Assembly (NCBI RefSeq): GCF_963678635.1
Contig: NC_087063.1
Coordinates: 43,910,759 to 43,974,758 of the forward strand
Reading direction: 5' to 3'
From: Symsagittifera roscoffensis
Lineage: Eukaryota; Xenacoelomorpha; Acoela; Convolutidae
DNA: 64,000 nucleotides
The notes beneath the pieces were generated by a model, which was not told the DNA's origin, searched no databases, and saw only the letters and a list, made by a program, of their open reading frames with translations. Made by a program: the position numbers and the translations under genes. This document shows positions 13,301 to 23,589 of this stretch, piece by piece (positions within the stretch are counted from its first letter, which is position 1; every line of letters begins with the position of its first letter).

Positions 13301-16300
13301 ATCATAATGAAAACTTGTTCTATCCACAATCAGTTTTGTAACTGCAAAAGTTGATGCAACAATAAAATATTTTCTCTCTTGCTCTCCCTGTTTGATACTT
13401 TAACATAATTTGAACTCACCGTTCAAAAATACCCTCTTTGAAATAGTTTAAATAGTTGCTTTAAAGGTAATGATAGCAAACTTTGCCAAGCCGCCTTCAG
13501 CTATGAAATTGTTCCAAGTAGAACACTAAAAATGCCAGCACGGTTTAAAACCATTTATCCACGAGGGAAAGGAACAACATACGAGCTGTACAGCTCAACA
13601 CGGAGAACCGCTGTTGTGCCCCTGCTTAAGAACTACAGGATTTTTTTTGCTTGATTTTCTCGGCTGGGTAATGTTGCCTCACCCTCAAGCAACGAGCACG
13701 GATCATGGTGGGCCTCGAACATCCGACCTTTTGACTGAGAGGCGGTGACGGTTGAAAAAACCATCACCCAAAAACATAAAATTCCCATGAATTAGTTTTT
13801 TATAGTGCCTGAGCCAAGCGCTCTTTAAACGAATCAAACGTACACTGAAACTGGCAGAAACATGTAGTTCTTTTTCACGTCATCCAAGATATTAATTTGA
13901 ATATTTGGCTTCGAACTGGCAAATTCCAAAAACCCATTCATAACAGATTTCAGTGACTCTATTAATCGCTCTGTTGGTGATGAAACTGCGCGTAATGCTC
14001 GACTGGGGTTCTTTTCGAATTCAGTTGCGAAGAAGGACTTGTAGCGACTATAGAGATCTTTTCCCATTTGAAACATCTGCTCTGCCCCTTTTGTAGTCAG
14101 CATTGCATTTGCGTTGATACTAAATCAAACAGGCACATTATTTCAATGAGCAGGTCTGCCGATTGACGCGTTTTCTGAAGTTATCAAGGGAAATTTGTCA
14201 TTCAGTTTTGCTCGTCACCGAAAAGCACCTCTAACAACGGACTTCAAGAGAAATTAAAAATAGCTTATTAACGCTAGTCATTAAGCTAAACAAATTGCAA
14301 CGTTTCTCTGTTCAGATTTTAGCAATATGAATATTACTGCAAATCAATGACTGGGATTTCATCTCGAAAAAATTGCAAGGATACTTTTTTTTTGAAAAAT
14401 TGGTTTAAAAAAAAATTTGATCGTTAGTTGACCATCTATGGGATGTTTTTGGCATATGAGAGCTTTTGACATGGTATTTTTTGTTCTATGCAAGATTTTG
14501 CTACGATATCTTTTGATTTGACGTCGAATTGTCATACAAAACCTCTCGCTTTTAAGTTCAATTTAGTTACCTGCAGTCGAATTCCAAATTCAATCCTTCG
14601 CTCGGAATTATAGATACTTCTTTGTACATATACAAATCCTTCCTATTTCCTATTTTTAAAGTTTCCATTAAAATCCGATATCCGCTTTACAAATCAATGA
14701 AACCAGTTTCAACAGAATACTCTCATATTTTCATTTAAACCAATTAATGCTAAATGTAGACAAATCATCATTTTCTCTGCTCCATCACAAAAGAAACTCA
14801 TATAAAACTGCAAGTAGGAAATTACCATATCAAAATATCTGAATTCGTCAAGTTTCTCGATGTTAACATAGATGCATGTTTAACTTTTTTAAAATAGCAA
14901 TTAATAAAGTGTTACATAAGAGGGCCAGTGCAATCCAAACAATCAAATGCATAAGAGATGAAATTACTCTGCAAACGAGAATCCTTTTACTCAATACCTT
15001 TTTATTAGGACATTTACACTATCCATGCATGCTTTGGAATGGTTGTACTGAAGAAAACCTAGACAAAATGGAAACCAAATAAAATGGGGTATACGAATTG
15101 TCATGAACATAAAAATAAGAGAATCTGTCACATATGTGAGGGAAAAACACAGAATTCCCACTGCTAGAGATATAATCAAATACAGATCAATAAAATATCT
15201 TCATGAATTAAGCTAAAACAGAATTAGCGCATTTAACTTCCTGCAGTTTCCGAATTCTAATTTCCGCTTTAATCATCGCACCGGCTCAATTCTCCTGCCA
15301 GAATTGTGTAAAACCGATTTTCTTCGAGATCATTCCTATTTACACCAACAAAAAGTTTTAATTTGGTAATTCAAAACATCATCTCCACGAAGAAAACTTG
15401 TAAGCTATAAAACAAATTAATTAAAAAATGCTTTCTAGAGGATAAACTCTGATACATATAAATGGTAGACTCTTCCCCCTTACTTCTTTAGGAGAGTCTT
15501 AACTCATCTTAAATAATCTTATGTATTCAGTGACTGATGAAACATTTTTTAAATTCACGTATTTAATCATAATGAAAACTTGTTCTATCCACAATCAGTT
15601 TTGTAACTGCAAAAGTTGATGCAACAATAAAATATTTTCTCTCTTTCTCTCCCTGTTTGATACTTTAACATAATTTGAACTCACCGTTCAAAAACATAGG
15701 CGCTACGCGCAATACACCGAAGGCATAGAAACTGAAGCAAAAACCAAACAACTTGAACAACTAATAATTGAAGAATAACAGTTCTAGAACAAAAAATCGT
15801 ACTAATACATGTATACACCAAAATTTTGCTGTATCGAGAAAGAGCCTGAAATAACAGTTCTAGAACTAAAAATCGTACTAACACATGTATAGGTTAAATT
15901 TTTGATATATCAACGAAGATCATAAAATAACACTTCTAGAACTAAAAATCGTACTAACACATGTATACACCAAAATTTTACTATATTGACAAAGAGCCTG
16001 AAATAACAGTTCGTGAGCTAAAAATCGTACGAACACATGTATACACCAAATTTTGCTATATTGGCAAAGATCATGAAATAACAGTTCGAGAGCTAAAAAT
16101 CGTACTAACACATGTATACGTCAAATTTTTGCTATATTGACAAAGATCATGGAATAACAGTTCTAGAGCTAAAAATCGTACTAACACATGTATACACCAA
16201 AATTTTGCTATATTGACAGAGATCATGGAATAACAGTTCGAGAACTAAAAATGGTACTAACACATGTATACAATAAAATTTTGATATATTGACAAAGATC

Positions 16301-19300
16301 ATGAAATAACAGTTCGAGAACTAAAAATCGTAATAACACATGTATACACTAAAATTTTGATATATTGATATAGATCATAAAATAACAGTTCGAGAACTAA
16401 AAATGGTACTAACACATGTATACGCTAAAATATTGCTATATTGACGAAGAGCCTGAAATAACAATTCTAGAGCTAAAATCGTACTAACACATGTATACAC
16501 CAATATTTTGCTATATCGACAAAGAGCCTGAATAAACGTTGTAGAACTAAAAATCTTACTAACACATATATACACCAAAATTTTGCTATATTGACAAAGA
16601 GCCTGAAATATTGACAAAGGACCTGAAATAACAATCGTAGAACTACTAAATGTCGTACTTACGCATTGTAGATCAATTTCTATAGCTATAATAAAATACA
16701 AAAGATTGTGTTTGTATGTGTAGCAAAACGCCTCCTGTTTTACACCTAATACAAGTATACACAGACCAGTTAATTGAAACTACAGTGTACCTATTACAAG
16801 TATACACAGATCAGTTAAACTAAAGAAACTGTGTACCTAATACAAGTATACACGATCAGTTGATTGAAACTACAGTGTACCTAATACAAGTATACACAGC
16901 AGTTGAAATAGAAAAACTGTGTACCTAATACAAGTATACACAGACCAGTTGATTGAAACTACAGTGTACCTAATACAAGTATACACAGCAGTTGAAAAAA
17001 AACTGTGTACCTAATACAAGTATACACAGACCAGTTGATTGAAACTACAGTGTACCTAATACAAGTATACACAGCAGTTGAAAAAAAAATGTGTACCTAA
17101 TACAAGTATACACAGACCAGTTGATTGAAACTACAGTGTACCTAATACAAGTATACACAAAAGTTGAAATAGAATAACTGTGTACCTAATACAAGTATAC
17201 ACAGATCAGTTGATTGAAACTACAGTGTACCTAATACAAGTATACACAGCAGTTGAAAAAAAACTGTACCTAATACAAGTATACACAGACCAGTTGATTG
17301 AAACTACAGTGTGCTTTACACTTTCTGGATGTCTAGTTGTAGACAAATTTTTGTTATGTCTCTCAAATGTACTCAAATCGTTCAAATGTACCTTGTTATA
17401 TTTTTGATTGACTAGCAGTAGATGAGTTCTTTGTGATAATTTTCTTTGACTCTTTTTTGAAATTTACCATTACTGCATTTTATTCATTCTCTTAGAGGGT
17501 CACAGTTGACAATGCAGGTCACGTCGAAGAGTACGAGCATTTTGGACTACGTGTTTTAAGAATTTACAATCTGTTTTAATGTACGACCAATAAATTTTAC
17601 ACCTTAATTCTTAAAAAAAAAACATTTTCAATTCTTCCCTTGCCATTCTGAACAGGTGGTTACAAAGTTTTAGCTAGTCACTGTATGATTTTCTGCCAGC
17701 AGCTCAACTGGTCTGTGTATACTTGTATTAGGTACACAGTTTTTTTTCAACTGCTGTGTATACTTGTATTAGGTACACTGTAGTTTCAATCAATTGATCT
17801 GTGTATACTTGTATTAGGTACACAGTTATTCTATTTCAACTTTTGTGTATACTTGTATTAGGTAGTCTTAAGCGTACTACTAATAGGCGGTGTGTAAACG
17901 TGATACAACGCCTTGGGTGAACTCGAGCGTAATGGACGGGTTCTCGAGAAAGAACTCAGACAGGCTTACTTCGTTTGTGCATGGAGCGGGAAACAGATTT
18001 AAATCTATCAGAAACCGGCGTTTGTCACTAATAACAACGTGTGCAACATCTTTTGGCGTTGGTGCCCGACTGACAAGTCCACATGCCGGATTCTTGCACT
18101 TCAGAACTTTTCCCTGCAACCGAAAATGATTTCAGTTTTTATTCAACAACGATACAATAGTTTTCAATGCAATACAAAAGCATTGTCTGAATTACACACC
18201 TTGCTAAGTTCAATGACTTCAACATTTTTGATGTTGCACGAGGAGCAGGTGTCGTGGTTCGATTGTTGAATGCCCCACGACACAACTTGGACAACTTCGG
18301 TAACACAAGAGACCGCATCATCGGCAAGTGTTTATTTCACCTTTTCGAATTCGCCATTGGAGTCCATTGTTGGGACAATCGAAAGAGCCTGAATTGAATA
18401 TCAGAAAACATATGCAAAATATATAAAAAGTTGATTTAGCAAGAACTCACGTTAACGACAGGTTCTTCGTTGAACAGTTTCACACGACCGTCTACTGTGA
18501 CAATGGTTGACGGCGTGTGGATGTCATGTATAGGGTCCCAGACATTGACAGTCACCCTTTCACCAGTCTTGGTGGCAACTTGCAATTCATTCAACTCGTG
18601 ATTAGGGAGATGCTCTACTTTTCTGCTTATAATTACGCAGTCAAAAGCAACTTCCCTGTCGACAAGTGCATCCATATTTGAAAAATCAGTGATCTAAACA
18701 ATGGGCTAAACATAAATATCTATTCCCACCTCAATAAAGGATATGTATGTGTAAGAAGAATACTGCACGCACCAAATTGGGATTTTCAAATTTTTGCCAT
18801 AAATGCTGTACAGACGACGTTCCACTGACTTTGGTATAACTGCCAACCATCAGTACCATTTGGCCTGGATCCCGTTTATCCGATTTTGGTGCCGCGCTTA
18901 TTGAAACGGGTGTCTTCTCGGATGAGTATTTCATAAATACGCTGTGTTTTGATTTGTCAAAACACAGACCTCGCAGAACGTCGTTTTCTGTTTGTATGTG
19001 AAATTCAAAGAAGGAGTTTGCTCCCTTTTCTCGCAACCCTTTCACTGCATGTAAGAAACCACATGTCGGCGAATTCGATGGACTCGCGGGCGATTGTGCT
19101 GCTGAACTTGCATTGTCTAATCTGGCACGCTTGGGTGTAGTTGGCCCATCCATTTTATCAACAAGTTTCTTAAACGCAAAAAAAAATAAAACATTCCAAG
19201 GGAAACACACTAATCGACAGACTCCACAGCTTCTTAATAGAAAGCTAGACATCAGATACATCAACAATCAATTAAGGATAGTGAAAGAAAATAAAAATAG

Positions 19301-22300
19301 GTTTATGAAAACTAACAATGCTTTCGTATACGCATACATTTGTCTCCAACAGGTTGGAATAAACATGATCTAAACATGTATTATCGTTTGTAGTTGGTTG
19401 CGCGATTAGTGAGCGCAGTGACCATCCATCAAGCAAAAACCGTGGAAGACTACACTGCATCAACACATTCTCATTAAAATCTCCAAACATAACAGTGCCA
19501 ACCTCGTTGCAAGTGTACATATCCAGACAATATCGCAAGGCAGTTCGCAGTTGAGAGTCAGTAGTCGCAGAGCGACGTCTGTGCACGCATATCAATACAG
19601 AGAGGTGACGACGAACGATGCAGAATTGAACATTTTGATACATCAAAAAGTGAACATCACATTCAGCATAAATGTCACTCTTGATGTAGCAAACAATACC
19701 AGTGTGTTGTCTGCTCGACGAAACGTTGTATTCAAAGTCATCACGATCTATGTTAAATCCTTGAATGCTAAACGAATCTGAAGAATCTGTGCTATTCAGC
19801 CAAGTTTCCACAAGGAAAATAAAATGACATCGGTATAAACTTTCGTCTGTCGCAAAAACTGCAAAATTAGACCTCAAGCTTTGAATGTTTTGATAGTACA
19901 CGGAGGCATTGTACTCGTCCGCAAGATGCAGCTCAAAAGGGAGTTCCAACACTTTTGTGCAACGCAAGCGTTCCATCTCTGTTGTTACCTAAACAACAAA
20001 GAAAGCTTCAAAAACACATTTACATATACTACATTAACCTTATCGTACTGGTTACAGTTACCTTCTGACACACTGAAATTTGATGTTCGTACAGACTATC
20101 GACAATATAAAGATTGTCTTCGGCAAACACGCGACCAATCCCTACATAATGCAATGCATTCACTGATCGCCCAGATCGGAAATCACATTCGACAATTTGA
20201 TAGCCATCTCCTAGAAACAAAAGCAAACAAAAAGGAAAGGACTTTCGCAAACAATATTTCGAGTTACAAGAATACAAGTTACCTTGCGACTTGTGAATTG
20301 TAATCGCGCCAGCAAATACAATCGGAAACTGTTTCCTTGCAATACGAAGTGACTGGTTTTTGCCCATACTCAACACCCGAGTAACCATAACAAGAGGGGT
20401 CCATAATAATGAAATATCGTCTGTGAAATAATTTGAAAAAAGGGCTCTTTGATGATGACCAACGTTCGAATCTTCAAATTCCAGCCATATCATTGACGGC
20501 AAATTGTTCCGGGAAACTACTTTGCGAAGAACACCTGTTTTCCCATTGCACAGCTTATCAGATGTTGAAATGTTGATGGTAAGCATGTATCGTAGTCCAA
20601 TGCAAAGATTCAACTCTTTATGCAGTTGACCGGTGTCTTTTGGGTCAAGATTAGCAACTTTTGATAAAATTGTGTCCGACAACGTGCAAGATGAAAATTC
20701 TCCGGAAACGGAATCAAGAGCATTTGCCAAATATCGTTCACCCGCAAAATTATTCAGAATAATGTCATTATGGTCTCGCACTTCTTTGTTTCGTCGGCAT
20801 ATTCGCAAAACGCCACTGTCTGACAAGATATGTTTTGAGAATACTCTGTTATTTAAAGCAGCAATGTCCTGTGGGGTTTGTTTCCCTTCTCGCAATCTGT
20901 TGGGTTTTTCAGCAAAAAGTTGGTCATTTGCTTGTCTCATAATTTTCTTTAATTCAAATAGACGTACAAAATCCCACAATATTCCTGCAAAGGCACTGTA
21001 TGGCACAGAATGTGGTCTCGGAACTTCAAACGGATAGTTGTCCATAATTGGTGCTAACTGAAACAAATCACCAACAAGAAGCGTTGGTATACCACCCATA
21101 GCAACATCACGTCCAGTTATTTCTCGCAATCGCATGTCAATGCAATACAGCAAAGTGGCACCAACTACTGAAATCTCATCAATGACAACGAATTTGAGTT
21201 CACGATACTTGTTTTGATAAAAGTGCAATCGCTCTGGTGAAATGGCAAGAATTTTGTTGGGTGAATTTCCTTTTTTCAATCCAAGAGCGTGATGGATAGT
21301 TTGACCATCTAAATGAGTGGCAGCAATTCCATATGACGCCATGACGAGCACAGTTATATCTGAAGGGTCTTAATCGGGAGAGCACATTGAACAATGGCTT
21401 TAGTTAAATGTGTCTTCCCAGTACCAGCACCACCAGACAGAAAGGGTATTTCGTAGTCGCTTTGATCAGGTACTTTGAATTTTCGAATCATTGTATAGAA
21501 GAACGTTTTTAGCAAGAATCTTTGTTTTTAGCAAGAACGTTAGGAATCTTCATTCTTTGTTGACTTCTCAATCGATTTATAGCTTCGTACTGGGGGTTAT
21601 TTCGGAAATGTTGTTTAACAACATTTGTCTTTAGAATCTTATATTGTTCGTTACTTCTTGACAAGTGTTGGTGTTCTTTGAAATTTGGCAAAACTCGTAA
21701 TTTGCTCAATCGCTGTCGATTATATTCTTGCTTGCGGTCAGTTCGCACTTGACCAATGGAATCTTTTCGCTGTGATACGCGCTCTTGCTCCACAAAAGTT
21801 GGACTCTTACGCAAACGTTCCAAACGCTGCCGATTGTATTCTCTTTTTGAGTTCTTTTTATCAAAAATTGTGGCCGCCAAATCAAACTCAATGGAGACTG
21901 GTGTTAGATCCACGTGACTGGGAACTGAATTTTGCGACAAACTATTTGTGTGGTTTATTGTCTTCGCCTTCTCGCGCTTCGTTCGTGCCCATTCTGCCTG
22001 GTACACTTTCCGATCCATCTTTGACTTTGTTAATTTCTTAACATTACCACAAGTGTTATTTGATAAATTGTCCAGCAGCATAATATTGGCAGCGGGTGTT
22101 GGATACATATCTTTCTTTTCACAAAGAATAACATAAGCAGAACCCCAATCAGGGACATGGTGGTGCGATATGGTGCAATCGTTAACGCAAAGGTACTCAT
22201 GAGCGGTTTTTATGACAGTAAAGTAATGACCGTATTCAAAAGACCCCGTGTGAATAACAGCAGCCTTTACTCCGTAATCACATCCACCAATTTCGATTGT

Positions 22301-23558
22301 TTCACCAATTGTGACTTCTGCTCTAGAGTAAACGCGATTGCCAGCGACAAACATGTAACGCGCAATCAGCAAAATAACAGTATTTGCAATATGGGTTGGT
22401 TCTTTAGTTGTTATTGCCCTTTCTGAGATACGTGGAATTTGGACATGTTACATTAACGGCTTGGTTGACGAAGTGATTGACCACAAGCTCCTGCAGAAGT
22501 TGACCATTGCGTGGAGGACTTAAAACTAACGCAGAAGTAGTTTCAGGTCTTCTCCATGACACATTACACAGACAACACGTGAAATTATCTGAATACGATA
22601 TTTCGAAGAAATTCCATTGGCCCTCAGATTTAAATGCATTGATAATTGACAGTAGTACCTCGGAAGCATCGTGCTGATGTCCATAGGTATATGAGAAGCT
22701 GTAATTCAAATCAAGATGCTGGAGAATTTTAACTTTGGAAGTAGACGCATTGATGAAAAAGTTTTCTGTGGACAGCATTTGAAAAAATATCTCTTTCACA
22801 GTTGAAATTAACACGCCACCATGGTCAAATTCAGTAAGTCTACTGAGCCGATCTCTGATGCAAGCGCTTGACAACAAAAGCTGAAGAACAGAATTGAGAT
22901 AGCAACTGTTGTCATCATTTGCAATGCCCGTGGGTCGAAATGGCTCCATTACATGACTGAAAATAGAAGTAACATAAAATTTAACATTTTGCTTTACGTT
23001 ATTGAGTCCACGCTCCAACAAATTCTTTTTTGAGAAATACAAAAGCAAATTTGAAAATTAATTACCGGACAGATATAACTATAGATAAATCTTTAAAATA
23101 AATAATTTAGAATCATTTTTGATGTAGCTGCAACCCAAAAGCAAGTGGACAAATCTCGTTGGCAGCGTTCCCTGTAAATCGTTGTACGCTAATTGGTGAT
23201 ATACAGATCTTTCTGAAAATATCCTAAACAGAACAATAAATTGAAAATCATTTTTTGCTTTTAACTACATAGCTAAGAAGTAAAACATCAAATTTCACAA
23301 TCAAAAAACAAAGACGCTAACTAAATAAATAAATAAATGAACGAACAAACCAACAAATGAACGAACAAACCAAAAATAAATAAACATAAATAAATAAATG
23401 AATAAATAAATACATACATGAATAATAAATAAAAGCAAAACTAAATGAAAGAAAATAATTAAATAAATATAGCAATAAATATCAACGAATAAACAAAACA
23501 CACCTGATAAATAAATAAACAATAAAAAAATAAATCAATACATAAATAAATAAATACA

Positions 23559-23589
<31 letters not shown>

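Larger units (their letters stand above)
17880..23048 (-). mobile_element. Helentron (Helitron-2 type), degraded, in intron 2 of phosphatase gene 1
   Basis: Three gene blocks on one strand define the element: an RPA-like protein, a PIF1-type helicase followed by an endonuclease/exonuclease/phosphatase (EEP) domain, and a USP-like cysteine peptidase with a basic repeat tail. Helicase plus C-terminal EEP is the hallmark of Helentrons as opposed to canonical Helitrons. The HUH Rep domain expected ahead of the helicase is absent: the peptidase tail ends at 21509 and the helicase Walker A region starts at once. The exact ends are not resolved; satellite B abuts one side and AAAT-rich tandem repeats the other. 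It lies in the same orientation as its host gene. Confidence 0.8.

Noticed and set aside
15681-16701. Minus-strand frames with repeating LELLFQAL and YSKI-like peptides
   Set aside because: They are products of satellite A and have no start or structure outside it.
15700-17868. Regularly spaced repeats considered as a CRISPR array
   Set aside because: Units are contiguous without unique spacers, and the window is eukaryotic.
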